Positions 13,357 to 23,424 of a stretch of DNA of 64,000 bases are shown here, piece by piece. The notes beneath the pieces were generated by a model that saw only the letters and a program-made list of their open reading frames with translations, was not told the DNA's origin and searched no databases. Location: NCBI RefSeq assembly GCF_910592395.1, contig NC_088310.1, forward strand, positions 19,849,501-19,913,500, read 5' to 3'. The position numbers and the translations under genes are program-made. Position 1 is the stretch's first letter. Every line of letters starts with the position of its first letter. The stretch is from Lineus longissimus (taxonomy: Eukaryota > Nemertea > Pilidiophora > Heteronemertea > Lineidae).

Positions 13357-16300
13357 TGAATGTATAGGATAATGACCATGACCACGATACAAATCTTTGC
13401 CTGCGGTAGGACAAATGTTTGGAATTTAGCTTTATAATATTTAGCTGTTTCTGATTTCAGATTCTTATTGCCAAGTCTCCTGTAGCCCCATTTGCTGCCT
13501 TCATCTACAGGATTCAAAGTAGTGGCCTTGTTTTAGAAGGTAAGTCATTTCGATGAGATTCATGCTGACAACTTGACTTCTGGCTTTTAGCGGTCTGTGT
13601 TCATGCTGCCCTTTTTAACATCTGGCAACAATGCTGTTCAGATGTTCAAGCATAACTTTTCATGTAAATTTTGGATCTTAATTGTTTGTGCTGAACCCAT
13701 TTGAGCCTTGATGACAACAATTATATTCTGTTAATCAAAAGTCGGTTCTCTATCTATGAACCTTTTCCTGACAAGGCTTTTTGTGATCATTCAATGGATC
13801 TGTTCCATTCGAACATACTGTTCATCTCATGGCTACTTCAGCCTTTTATCGCAAGGTGGCTCCACATTCAAATACACAAAATGTATCGGATTATATTTTG
13901 AAATGAAAGGGTGTCATCTTTGGAGCAGCACACTTTTGAACAGGCCGGCAAACAAATCATTTAGATTTATTATCATTTTAAAGTGTCACGATATAACGCT
14001 GAAATTTTTTATCTTCAAAAGTGTACCATTCCCAAACGTTATTGTCATCTTCGGATTGAAATTCGGAATCCGACCAACGTCATCTGATGACCGTCTTTTC
14101 AGTCAGACCTACGCTGATGTGCGTCATTCCTTTACAATCAGAGCACCATCACAAAACCACAACTGATCTGTTTTGTAAGCAGTTTCATTCGTAGACACTG
14201 TCTCCGCTGGTGCGTGAAAAGCCATCACAGAATAGGACCATCATGACCACTAAATCACCACATCTCGAAGTACAGACAGCGCCAGCATCAACCATTGTAC
14301 TCATTAGCATGAAAAAGGTTGTCTTGATGCTGCGTAAACCGAATGGGCAATTAAGGTTACCAAGTAGGAGCCGATGTTAAGGAATGAGCTGTGAGGGAAT
14401 TCCATGCCTCCTACAAAAGATTCTCGACATCGTGGTGGTTATCGCAAGTTTTAATCAGTACATGGTTTTATTATCAGATTTTGTTTTGATGATGGAGCTT
14501 TGATGGGAAGATAGCAAGTGCTTTTCCCATGGTTGTGATGTAGGCTTTAGGTGTGCTCTATGTCACAGATAAAAAAAAGAAATTTTGAAAAACTTGAAGT
14601 GACACTTTTAGATGTTCTTCAAATAATACATTCTCCTTGGTGTATCAAACTGTGGGGTATTTCTTATGAAACAAGAAACCTTTCATAGTTATCGATTTTA
14701 CTTTCTCTGAAATCTCAAGGCGGAAAATCCCTCCATAACTTATGGGTTTTGATTGCTCAATCAACAATAAAGCATGAAAGGCAAACAAGTTATTGGCCTC
14801 AAAATGGTCTTGTTTGCTCGGTTGAATTGTTCAAACTTGGCTCCTTGCCAAGTTCCTTGAAAAAATCACAAGATAATTCACCATTTTATTCATCGACAAC
14901 ACTGGGTGTCATCCTCATTATAGCATCGGTGTATGTTTATGTTGAAGTTTGTCATCTTAAGAACTGATGAAAGCGTTGTATGTGACATTTATTGAGATCT
15001 TACAATGGAATTGTCTGCCTGAAAAGTACCTTGTGAGTTACACTTGTTGAACTGTTTTGACACTTCTGAGCCATAGGAGGTCAGGTTTTTGACCGGTTTT
15101 GGATCGTAAGTCCAGTTTCTGATTCGTTGGTGAAACTGGCGATGAAAGTCGATGATTTGAATGCCCCATTGTTGATGTTCTTCAGAGTATGAGTAGGTGT
15201 GGTCATTGTTGATGACGAACTGCGAGTTAGCGCACCACTATTCAAAGCTTCTCTTATCCTCTTATCTAGTTTTTGTGTCTCCTTATTCCTAGTTTGTGGG
15301 GGCTCTGTCATATGATTTGCTTCACTCCATTTTCTCACGTGCATCCTTTGCCTGACAATAGAATCTCATTTCAGTGTTCTGTTTAATCTCTTACGATGAA
15401 TTCTCCGTACTAAATTATTCTATTCAATGAAAAATTGCTCTGATTTTATGTCCAGGTCCACCCATTGAGGTGTAAGGAATTCGACAAAGCATCCCTGGAT
15501 AGATCTGGAGCCATCCCGCGGAGCAGCGGCATTCATTGCTGCGTTTGTGGTGAATCTTGTGATGCGTCCATCAGGTGGGTGGGTGTCTCACTTCACAGGT
15601 GGCGGACAATGTGCTGTGCTCACCGGATGCTGCAGGTCACAGTAATATTGACACGCACCACAGCACTGATTGTCCGACCCCATTCAGAAAACTCATCATT
15701 CCAACATACGCACAATGAATGCATTGATTTATTTGGGATTTTTTTCTTAGTGTTTGTTGAATTGCGTGCCGATGGAGATGAAGATTCCATCACCGCTGAT
15801 TCCATTACTCAGATTTACAATCAAAGCATCTTCAAAATGAAACAGACCCAAAGACAAACAACTCAAGGCGACATTGTCTCGGATATTGTATGACCACCGC
15901 TTGTTGCTGGACGAACCCATTGTTTTCTCAACAAAAGATAACCATGAAGTGCCCTGATGAGCATCAATTTGAAGCTATTAATAGCAGCAATTCGTGTTGT
16001 TGATCGTAATTTTTTCTCGTAACTAGAATCTTATGATACTTGGTCTGTGTTTGCCGTGGGTGTTTATGTCCGCGGCATAGAGTTCTGTCTGTTTGATCTT
16101 TCATACCGCAAAACGGCAATTAAAAAATCTGCTCCATCAAACTTCACTGAAGGTTCGTAAGGCGAACGAAGTGGAATAATTGTCAGGGGTTGCGTTAACT
16201 TGTTTAACATGAGCCATTTATTGTACGTTTTGGTTTGTTTTCATCTGTAGTTGCGCAAGATCTAGGTGGCGCTTCTGTTTGAAGTATAATGACAATAACG

Positions 16301-19300
16301 GCGTTTTGATCACCCCTTTGAACAACTTGTGGCGAGCAATAGGTTTCTCTGCTACCACCCAACCTATAAGTTACTCTTAAAACTACTCACCTTGATTTAT
16401 AGTAACAGGAGAGCAAGTTCTTAGGGTCTTGTGCCTTGGAGATATTCACATGCTGATAAAGAATCAAAATGATCAAAAGATGGAATATCTTGTTAACCAT
16501 CTTGTTTATTGACACTAGTATAAAGGTCAGCAATGTTCACTGCTTAGGTAAGGTGTATGATCATAATGTTATAAGATTCTGCAATGTAGTCCAGTCTGGC
16601 TTGAATTACTGAGGTTTAATACTAGACCACATTGGTGTGTTTATTTTCATGACATCTGTTGAAATTTCTAGGATTTGGTCAGGTAGAAATTTATTGCCAA
16701 AGGATGTGTTCAAAGCTGCTCTGATTGATACATGAAATGTAGCTTTAGCTTATTGTGACCTGTTGACAACATCTGACCCCCCCCCCCACCACCACCAATG
16801 TGGGGCAGATCCCTCCTATGGTGATGTGGACTACAATTTTGAGGTACATGTACATGACATCTATCATATTTCAACCCAAAGTGAAGGAAGTGTTTATATC
16901 ATCGTAAATGAAACAAACAATTGTAGAAACTGCACCAGTATCAACTACAACATAAACTATCGAACAGCTGACCAATTTGGCAAGAACCTCAAGTCAACAT
17001 TGAATTATTTTTCTTCAAGAGTTTCCACCCACGCTTCTGTTTGATAATAAAATATGGGAAACCCTCTCTTATTTCATGAAAAGAATCCAAGTAGGCAAAC
17101 TTTTTGTGACAATATTCATTTCAAATTCCTTCACTGAAACAGTGAAAGGGTATTGCTTGTGTTTCGTTACAGATGCAACCATCTCAGTTTCCAGATAGTT
17201 AAATCTCATCCTCGCCCTTTCTTACCGAGTCTTACTCAATTCTGCCGAATCCTTTGTGCCAATGGTGATTAATTATGCCCTCCTGGGATATTTTTGTGAT
17301 ATTCTTACTCCTGTTTGGTTCATTGGACAATGGATGTGACCTTGAATAGGATAAAGGCGAAATATCAAAACAGGTTCTTCAACTTTAAAAGGATTAGCTT
17401 GCATGGTCTCCTTCAGGGAATTTCCTCTAAATGTTGTTAATTATTTTCCTTGAATTCCCCAATAAGGATGCAGAAACCTTTAAAAATGCCGATAGGTGCA
17501 AGGTGAAATATGATATTGCAGTTGCGAGCTGAGTGTCAACTGGGACATTAGCTCAATTAATGTAGGAGGAAACCTACGCTATTGAAGAGAGTCGGCATCT
17601 CTGTCATGTTTAGTACAGTGAGACCTGCTGCACCACTCCAATTAGCCCTAAATTAAAATCCAAAGCAGACAACTTTTGAGTTTTTTTGGGCTACCCTGTA
17701 GTGAACAAGGTATGCCTATTGTTACATAATCACGCAGAGCAATGGTAGTTCTTCCAATTTTGTGTAGATGGCTCCACTGGTACATCTGATTTTGGAACAG
17801 CTGATGGCGTCCAAATTATTATTGGTGGGTCTTTCTCCAGATTGATGGTGTTTGCCATGGCTGCATTCACCTGAGTGTACCAAGTTATGTAATGGTGATT
17901 ATGCAACTTTGGTGACACCATCCATAAAGTTGCATAAGATGAGGCGGTGCTATGATGTGTTATGTAATATGATGCTGGTGTGATTCTCAGAATATCACTT
18001 CCCTTGGGTTGCTGTGGTCCTGCTGGTGTTAAAGGGACTATAGTACAACACTCCAGGCAATGTGCGGTGCAATTTAAAAAATACTGAAAGGATTCTCATA
18101 AATTATACTTAAATCAGTACCTAGTTCCTGCGAAGTTGCATGCACAATGACATTGTGTTTAACTTCACTTCTGTTTTCCTGAGCCACCAGTTGATAAGAA
18201 GGGTGTACCCCTTTAACGAAATTCACTGGTTTTCACCTTGACACGATATTGCAGCTCTATATTTTATTTTGAGTTCTGAATGAAATGTTTTGCATTGTCA
18301 CATTCAGCATAAAAGGTGGAGGGATATGTATACATGCACATCTGTTTGTCAAGTGTGTATTTTAAGATAAGCAGCTTATGTTGATCTTGTGGTTCTTGAT
18401 TGGAGATTATCATAACACCTTTATCAATTTGATACTTAAATTTAGGTGGTCTTCCTGAAATAGGGATTAAATCCCTTTAAAACCCATCTTATCAGTGAGC
18501 ACATCTTTTTGAAAACTAATCCTCTCTGGTAATTCTCAGTTTTAGGATGCTACCTTTTGAAGTGGGAGACCTATTTGAAATCAACCTGGATGCTGCTCTG
18601 GACCCCTGGGATTAGGGCACACTCCAAAAAGAAACTTGTTATCATATTTTGGATTATTGCTTTGATCTCTGTGTTCAATCTGGCATAATTCCTGCAGACC
18701 CTCCACAGGATATTCACTTTCACACACACCCTTGTCCAAATGTAAACTGAACTGCCTCACAGTGATGACATAACAAACCATAAGATTCAAGGACTTAATA
18801 CAGAGGTGGGCTTCTTCTGACCAGCACTGTACTTGGTCGATTTGTCCTATCAGCAGTGTAGTTAGGACAGATGGGGTTGCCACACAATAATGACGTAAGG
18901 GACCATAAGAATTCAAGGACATGATGCAGGGGTGGGCTGTGTCATTGATATGACATTGTGATCAAATGGACCATGCTAAATATGGTTACCATCGCCATAA
19001 TGATACTGAAATAGATTTTTGCCCTCTGGGATTTAAAGTAACAATATGCAGTTAAAGTCTGTGGTTGAGTGTGGTTTTTCACAAAAGTGAGTAGAAAAAG
19101 GTACTAATATTTGTGATGGTCAAAGTCTGGGCTTGAGAAGATCTCTAAGTTTACAGAATCCTTGTTTTTCAAACCAGATAGGCAGAAACTTTATCAATTA
19201 CAATATCCTGCAAAAACAAAAAGATTATAACTCTCTTTTGATCCATTTAATCTTATTTTGTCTTGCTATTTAAAACGTTTACAACTTGTTTGATAAACAT

Positions 19301-20224
19301 ACTTCCCATGATGATACTTGTCAGTCATCTGAAGTGAAAGTAATCCTACCTGACAGTCAGGGGGCATCTCAGGAATCGGTAGGTGCCTTCCTTGGCATAC
19401 TCTTATGATTCGGATCATTTCAAATTGAAATCTTTTTCAAGGCGGGGTTGGGATAAGGGGGGCTTGTTGTCGCATTTATAGGTTGCCAGGTCAGGTAAGG
19501 TTTCAGGAAGGCCCAAAACTGTTGGCTGCTGTCATGATGTGATCTCAGAATCTACGCCTGAGATGGTCCCCTGATTTAAAGTATCCACCTGGTTAGGAGT
19601 AAGCCTGGGAATCTCCCCCACCACGCCACAGACTTCCTGCAGGTTTATATTTGGATTAATCCCAGGGGATATCCCAACCTTTGACCAACAATTCCTCACC
19701 TAATGATTTCCTCCTCATCTCTCTAATCCTGGGAATCACTCTCTGCCAAGATAAATTAATCCACCAATTCCTTTCTGCTAACATAAATTTCATGTTAAGA
19801 CAACAAATTGTGGACTTTACCTGTGAGTTTATTGATCTCCGTTTGTTTTGATCTTCATCAATCTGTTGATTGATGATCTAAGTTGGGAGATTTTCCCACA
19901 CTCGCAGTATTGTCTTATGCAGAAATGTTATGTCACTCATAAATGAGTTTTAAAAACAGTCTCTGAAATGATAAGGTTTGACTGGTTTGTCTTAGTTTTG
20001 GTTTCAAACATTCACTCCAGGTGGCTCTGTCTCAAACCCTTCAAGTTTGACGGATTGTGCTGTTGTCTTTCGTCTTCTCAGAACACTGATTCTGATCAAT
20101 AACTGATTGTGCCTTTGTCTTTGTCTTTTCAGAAGATAGTGGCGATGGCTATGACGGAACAGATCCTGGATTGCAAAAGATTCGAGTCCGCACTTCAATT
20201 AATCAAACTGCATTTGAATATTAG
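106..20224 (+). CDS. RAD51B: RAD51B (RAD51 paralogue B), 5'-partial, nine exons
   Basis: RAD51B is a RecA/RAD51-family ATPase of the BCDX2 complex (with RAD51C, RAD51D and XRCC2) that helps load RAD51 during homologous recombination in the nucleus. Coding exons are 106-219, 537-647, 1080-1216, 1548-1667, 1977-2160, 12749-12818, 13165-13289, 13461-13539 and, most likely, 20133-20224. All have AG/GT borders and the frame is continuous over every junction, giving about 343 residues here. Visible motifs are Walker A (GPSGCGKTQFC), the YIDTESAFSAER block, Walker B (LIVLDSIASLVRKEFD), TNQITT, and the family signature ALGNTWSHCVNTRF followed by ILIAKSPVAPF. The first exon begins in the N-terminal domain, at the point corresponding to about residue 29 of the human protein, so the start codon and first exon(s) lie left of the window. 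The eight-exon core is very secure. The last exon is an inference. Confidence 0.96.
537..647 (+). CDS. RAD51B: RAD51B exon, linker to ATPase core
   Basis: This is a 37-codon exon after a TTCCAG acceptor. It encodes the linker and the family signature LDEVILGGIAAGTITE, which precedes the Walker A loop in RAD51 paralogues. The donor is GTATAT. Phase is 0 at both ends. Confidence 0.95.
1080..1216 (+). CDS. RAD51B: RAD51B exon with Walker A
   Basis: This 137-nt exon begins V-A-G-P-S-G-C-G-K-T. It carries the complete Walker A nucleotide-binding loop and then the YIDTESAFSAER strand and helix. The last arginine codon is split 2+1 with the next exon. The second P of the usual GPPGCGKT is S here, which should be tolerated because the catalytic GKT is intact. 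Confidence 0.97.
1548..1667 (+). CDS. RAD51B: RAD51B exon after Walker A
   Basis: This 120-nt exon starts with the G that completes the split arginine codon and reads LVEMAQTRHPFLFSSEESL. It ends with a perfect GTAAGT donor. The C-terminal part of the exon (VCVESTCGTLLKR) is less conserved than the rest of the gene. Confidence 0.93.
1977..2160 (+). CDS. RAD51B: RAD51B exon with Walker B
   Basis: This 184-nt exon encodes RLERLEEDVIAKNVK, the Walker B strand LIVLDSIASLVRKEFD, and ILKYIAEEFMIP. A perfect GTAAGTA donor follows at 2161. A MITE-like repeat begins only 26 bases into the following intron. Confidence 0.97.
2187..2313. mobile_element. MITE-like inverted repeat, diverged copy
   Basis: The left end TACAGTAGAACCTC is followed by CTTAAGGACACCC, and the right half carries the imperfect complement (GGGTGTCCCTTTTAAGAAAG). 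The sequence resembles the element at 4460-4630 and the widespread invertebrate TACAGTGGAACCTC family. The right end is degraded. Confidence 0.55.
4460..4630. mobile_element. Mariner-like MITE (TACAGTGGAACCTC type)
   Basis: This 171-bp palindromic element has a right end whose complement reads TACAGTGGAACCTCTATTTG and a left end TAAAGTACAACCTCTCTATT. Inner arms (TTAAGGACACCCT against AGGGTGTCCTTAATAG) also pair. The TA termini fit a Tc1/mariner-mobilised element. No coding capacity is seen. Confidence 0.7.
5751..5763. repeat. Poly-C run (13 C)
   Basis: A homopolymer of 13 C. Similar runs of 10 or more occur at 16777-16787, 40913-40922, 47246-47257, 47266-47276, 48090-48105 and 57247-57257. 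Confidence 0.95.
8045..8115 (-). mobile_element. tRNA-derived SINE-like fragment
   Basis: On the - strand an A-box-like AGAGCTCAATTGGTA is followed about 26 bases later by a B-box-like GGTTGGAATCCC. This is the internal pol III promoter layout of a tRNA-derived SINE head. No acceptor stem can be folded confidently, so a functional tRNA is unlikely. Confidence 0.4.
9309..9538 (-). CDS. TMEM272-like terminal exon
   Basis: The coding part of the last exon follows the acceptor CCAATTTCAG. It reads G-N-Y-W-M then SSPDYCNPALSWYTLVFAV, a final membrane helix, a cysteine cluster and a hydrophilic end NQPQPNA before TGA. The N-Y-W and D-Y-C-N features agree with the family's last extracellular loop. 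Confidence 0.85.
9309..10352 (-). CDS. TMEM272-like four-pass membrane protein, nested antisense in RAD51B intron, 5'-partial
   Basis: Three - strand exons join in one frame: 10352-10293, 9954-9751 and 9538-9309 (stop at 9309-9311). All introns are phase 1, with GTAAG donors and CAG acceptors. The first exon gives a hydrophobic helix (VVVSLPVWIVTVIFG). The second gives SVYVGECPVQPLLQVYLIVAG, a hydrophobic hairpin, a Cys-rich acidic loop (CTEPSEDGVCMDC) and FDFLLIFFLVIWTMIG. The third gives SPDYCNPALSWYTLVFAV, a last helix and a Cys-rich tail (YCCWGTYCDSCDCC). The C-P-V-Q-P...YLIV...DYCN pattern matches the animal TMEM272-like family, whose function is unknown. The N-terminal exon(s), expected to be cytosolic and proline-rich, were not found between 10353 and 12748. 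Confidence 0.85.
9751..9954 (-). CDS. TMEM272-like exon with CPVQP hairpin
   Basis: This 204-nt exon follows CTTTTTATCTGCAG. It holds the diagnostic ECPVQPLLQVYLIVAG helix, a cysteine-rich extramembrane loop and a further helix rich in F, L and I. It ends in phase 1 at a GTAAGT donor. Confidence 0.85.
10293..10352 (-). CDS. TMEM272-like exon, first transmembrane helix
   Basis: This 60-nt exon lies between the acceptor ATTCATTCCAG and a GTAAG donor. It encodes SYKIFVVVSLPVWIVTVIFG, the helix expected just before the CPVQP motif. It needs one base from an upstream exon that I could not place. Confidence 0.8.
12749..12818 (+). CDS. RAD51B: RAD51B exon with TNQITT motif
   Basis: This 70-nt exon lies after a 10.6-kb intron and reads IVVTNQITTRFGVPKEVK. 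The TNQITT motif is typical of the strand next to the DNA-facing L2 region of RAD51 paralogues. It ends in phase 1 before GTAAGG, matching the next exon. Confidence 0.94.
13165..13289 (+). CDS. RAD51B: RAD51B exon with ALGNTWSH signature
   Basis: This 125-nt exon follows a strong TTATCTTCTTCCAG acceptor. It encodes a variable acidic segment and then AALGNTWSHCVNTRFIVQYL, a RAD51B-specific signature. The donor is GTAAAG. A (TCA)n microsatellite lies about 33 bases into the next intron. Confidence 0.96.
13322..13356. repeat. (TCA)n microsatellite
   Basis: About eleven and a half TCA units lie in the RAD51B intron 33 bases after the donor at 13290. Read on the - strand it gives a run of methionines, which is an artefact and not a gene. 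Confidence 0.95.
13461..13539 (+). CDS. RAD51B: RAD51B exon, end of ATPase core
   Basis: This 79-nt exon reads ILIAKSPVAPFAAFIYRI and ends SGLVLE with one extra base (phase 1) before a perfect GTAAGT donor. It is the last exon with family-wide conservation. The tail downstream differs among animals and isoforms. Confidence 0.95.
15456..15475 (+). other. Alternative short RAD51B terminal exon (candidate)
   Basis: The acceptor TTTTATGTCCAG at 15444-15455, joined in phase to exon 13461-13539, would add G-P-P-I-E-V and then a TAA at 15473. It is in phase and would make a short C-terminus like some vertebrate isoforms. With six residues the evidence is weak. The longer tail at 20133 is preferred. 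Confidence 0.2.
18757..18935. repeat. Two-copy tandem duplication, about 125-bp period
   Basis: A segment reading GATGACATAACAAACCATAAG...GGACTTAATACAGAGGTGGGCT recurs about 125 bases later as AATGACGTAAGGGACCATAAG...GGACATGATGCAGGGGTGGGCT. Copies differ by substitutions and small indels, so the duplication is old. Confidence 0.65.
20133..20224 (+). CDS. RAD51B: Probable RAD51B terminal exon
   Basis: After a strong acceptor (TTTGTCTTTGTCTTTTCAG), 92 nt read in the phase-1 frame set by exon 13461-13539. They give E-D-S-G-D-G-Y-D-G-T-D-P-G-L-Q-K-I-R-V-R-T and end F-E-Y-stop. The acidic then basic tail looks protein-like, and the total length (about 372 residues with the missing N-terminus) falls between known RAD51B isoform lengths. 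The pyrimidine tract is duplicated: a second acceptor at about 20080 leads to a stop after two codons. Competing last exons are 15456-15475 and 20782-20894. Confidence 0.6.
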
Positions 20225-22833
20225 AAACAAATTATGATGTAGGTATCAACGGAAAGGGCAAGCCCCTTCCCTTTCCTCCTCTGACAACCAATCATCTTTT
20301 GAAGTCCAGAGTTTGCAAAATATAAAAAGATGGGGTAAGGGTGCAAATGCAGTGAGAGACATTTAGACAAACAGTAGTCATAGATCCCTAATGGGTTAAT
20401 CTCTCTGTTATATCACAAGTTCCTCTACACCTGTTTCTTAATTATTGGCAAAACAACAGTGCTATATTAATCTCCATTACCAGCAGCATATGGCACAGGA
20501 GTTGTATAAGGGTTACACCACTCTGACTGCTCCCTCCTAGACCTGTCTACTGCCCAGCAGTGCCATATCCATCAGAAGCTATATTGGAACCTTTATTTGC
20601 TTGGAAGTGTTGAGTGTCCATCCCTGGGGCTGGGCTTACATAACCTTACCCCCAATATTGAGAGAAATGTTCATTAGTAGCAGGCATGTTGATAGTATTG
20701 TCACTGATATGTTGGACAGACCCCCTTGGTGATGGAATGGATAGCCTTGTGGTTTCCTGTGTTTTTATTGCCCTTCCTCAGAGCCTGTCCCTCCAGGTGA
20801 AACTTATGTAACCTTCCAGAATGGATGGCCACTCACTCAGCCATGTGGTTCTTTGGACAATTACATGACCTACACCTACAATCTTCCTGTGTGAAAAAAA
20901 TAAGGAAAATAATTTGATAAAAATGATCTGATCAGTTATAGTGAAGTAAAAGGCTGTTAGGTGATGAAGGAAATATTGAGTTCCAATGCAATAAAAAAAG
21001 ATCTTAGGAGATAATCAAATTCAAAAGTTGCAGTACAGGGTGCCCCAGAATTGTCTCTCCTTAATTTCTATTTGGATGAAATCATAAATGAATCAAAACT
21101 ACTTCTTTCTTATTTTGAATTGGGTGTGGATGAATCATCATTATTTCAATGGTATGATAACAGCTGAATATTTCCTCGAGCTTGATTAATTGTAAGTCCA
21201 TTAGATATTTTGACATAATGTAGTTGGATACCTCAAGGTTCAAAGTGGCTGTACACACCTTGTTTATTACACAATTACACCTTGATACTTGCCTCAGGTT
21301 GGTAGAAACCAACCAGGATAAGCAGATAATTGTTTACAAACTTCTGCCCTGTTCACATCATTAAGTATGGATGATGACTGTTAGATCGTGCTCATCTGGA
21401 GAAACAACAACATCATGGTACCTGCTGCACCAGTAGGCAAAACCAATTGGATTGTTGGTTTAATTCATTACTGTTGCTGAAGCGCCTTGGCTGAAGCGAT
21501 TGATTTTGGAAGAATCACTTAGTTTCTGGTGAAATTTTTTATGATTTTGGCTTTCTTGTCAACTAATATGAGCCACTTTAGCCCACTTCACAAAGGCTAA
21601 AGGCTTTAGTAGCTGCGTGTCTTTTGATTTTGTGTCACCAGTTCCACTTTTGGAATTTTACTAAGAAAGTGAAACAAAGCATTAAAGGGAATGCGATGGA
21701 AGTTGTTTAGAATACGACACTCAGTCACCTTGTTTATTCTCTTAAATGGACCTGAATATTTGGAGATTGAAAGCTGCAAAGATGCATTTAGGTTTAATGA
21801 TGAATCAGTCATTGTGAAATAATGATACCAGCAGCATTCCTTCTTAAGGAGTTGCCATCGAGATGTGAAAGTTATTGTTGAAACTTAAGGTTGAAGCCCG
21901 CTGTGTTGCTATCGATAATGAAAATTCCTGACTAGCTCCCCATTCCTATCAGCTTGATTGGGCAAATAAAATATTTTGTGAAAATAAGGCCTACTGGGTT
22001 TGGTATTGATTTTCTATTTTCTCAATAGGATTATGTAAAAACTGTCTTAGATTTCTCTGTAGTTGCCAGCAGTAGGGATGAGGCTGGACCAGGAAGATAG
22101 CTGGTGTTCTTGGTAACTGATGCTTAGCCCATGATTATGATCACTGTATGATCTAATACCTCTGTAATACAAGTATGTACAGTATATTTAGTAATCCTTG
22201 TATCCACTTGATTGGGTCTTTATCAAATCAAGGGTGTAATCCATTAGGGTAATCTGTGGTTAAGAACAGTTATTATCTTGACATAATCACCAGCCTTGGG
22301 GTAAGGATACTCTTCCCTTCCTGTTAAGATGGAATTCATACCTTAAACCTGCTGGACTATGCATATATCACTACAATATTGGCTTAACTGACCAATTTGA
22401 GCTTGAATCCTCCTTTCTTGTAACTTTATGCTTGTGCCTAAGCTGTGCCAGTCACAACTTTGGAAGAACTTGCCTCCTTAAAAAGATACATCTGCCCCCT
22501 GGCTGACTTGGAAACTAGGACCCTAAAATAGCTATTTCTAGGAAGAGATCAATCAGAGAATCCTCCCCCCTTCCCAATCACACAGGAATTACATTCTACA
22601 TGGGAATAACAATGGAGATTACCTATAAATTCCTCTTCCCATTTCAGGTACTTTAGTCAGATTTTGTTAAAAGTGGTATAGAAAACAAATCAAGTAAGTA
22701 TATCGGGCCTTAATAGCAAATACGAAGGCCCAGTTCTGTTCATTCTTGCCACCAAGCTTTAAAATGGTGATCATGATGGGTATATGTCCGATTTAGAGTA
22801 GTCACCAAAAAGATGACAACCCGGGCAACACCC
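20225..22833. other. RAD51B 3' UTR and intergenic sequence
   Basis: This holds the candidate poly(A) signal at 20990, an in-phase open exon-like segment at 20782-20894 and a short segment with good splice borders but stops in all frames at 22649-22694. I recognise no gene. Confidence 0.5.
20990..20995 (+). terminator. Candidate polyadenylation signal AATAAA for RAD51B
   Basis: This is the first AATAAA I see downstream of the proposed RAD51B stop codon at 20222-20224, followed by an A-rich run. It would give a 3' UTR of about 0.8 kb. Support is positional only. Confidence 0.3.
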
Positions 22834-23424
22834 CAAGTATTTTTAGCAATATTGTTTTGCCACTGTACTGTAAAACCAGTCAGGAGCGGGCCTGTGGCAC
22901 CTCCTTCAGTGATTTCTGTTCTCTGCCATCACATCATCGATGCGCGATTCCCATACCTTGTTGCACTAGTCATAGAAACAGCTTCGATAACTCCGATAAT
23001 ATCCAAGTGAGATACAAATATTTAAAGTCATAGGTAGTCAACAGGTCAGTGCTACATAAACAAATGTGTCACTGCACATAAATTGCACCATGCTGATGAC
23101 TACAAATACATTGATAACGCTATCTGTGTGTTTATTCTGAGTTTACAATGTGAAAATTCTTATTGATCCATCTATTTTCTGGAGTGTCTTATTTTCTGGC
23201 TGCATTTCTAGGGTTAACAGGCGCCCAGCTTTGTCTAAAACGCAGTTACAAAACGATAGACTTTATTTCCAAAATCGAGGTTCGGGTCTCATCGGTCAGA
23301 AGTCGTCAGAACTTTCTAAATCTCCTTTGATGGTATGGTCCATCACAGCATTGAAGGAGGTGCCACAGCCGCTCCTGACTGGTTTTACAGTACAGTGGCA
23401 AAACAGTATTGCTAAAAATACTTG
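22834..23424. mobile_element. Non-autonomous DNA transposon with 75-bp terminal inverted repeats
   Basis: The arm 22834-22908 begins CAAGTATTTTTAGCAAT and includes TGTTTTGCCACTGTACTG. It is repeated in inverse orientation at 23352-23424 with one substitution and a two-base gap. The 443-bp interior is AT-rich with no transposase-like frame. No target-site duplication is visible, so the superfamily is not assigned. The near-identity of the arms suggests a fairly recent insertion. Confidence 0.8.

Larger units (their letters stand above)
13540..20132 (+). other. Last RAD51B intron (proposed)
   Basis: If 20133-20224 is the terminal exon, this is a 6.6-kb intron. It contains the alternative short exon at 15456, a poly-C run at 16777-16787 and a duplicated segment at 18757-18935. 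Otherwise I see no coding signal. Open frames at 13756-14166 and 15465-15893 lack splice support in frame. Confidence 0.6.

Noticed and set aside
13296-13517. - strand frame with a methionine run
   Set aside because: It is created by the (TCA)n microsatellite and overlaps a RAD51B exon antisense.
15465-15893. 142-codon frame with cysteine pairs (CCVCGESC)
   Set aside because: Its frame does not match the phase-1 donor of the preceding RAD51B exon. It has no zinc-finger spacing and no donor.
16763-17044. 93-codon frame with N-glycosylation-like sites
   Set aside because: It begins in a poly-C/CCA repeat and has no signal peptide, domain or splice context. Its length is within chance.
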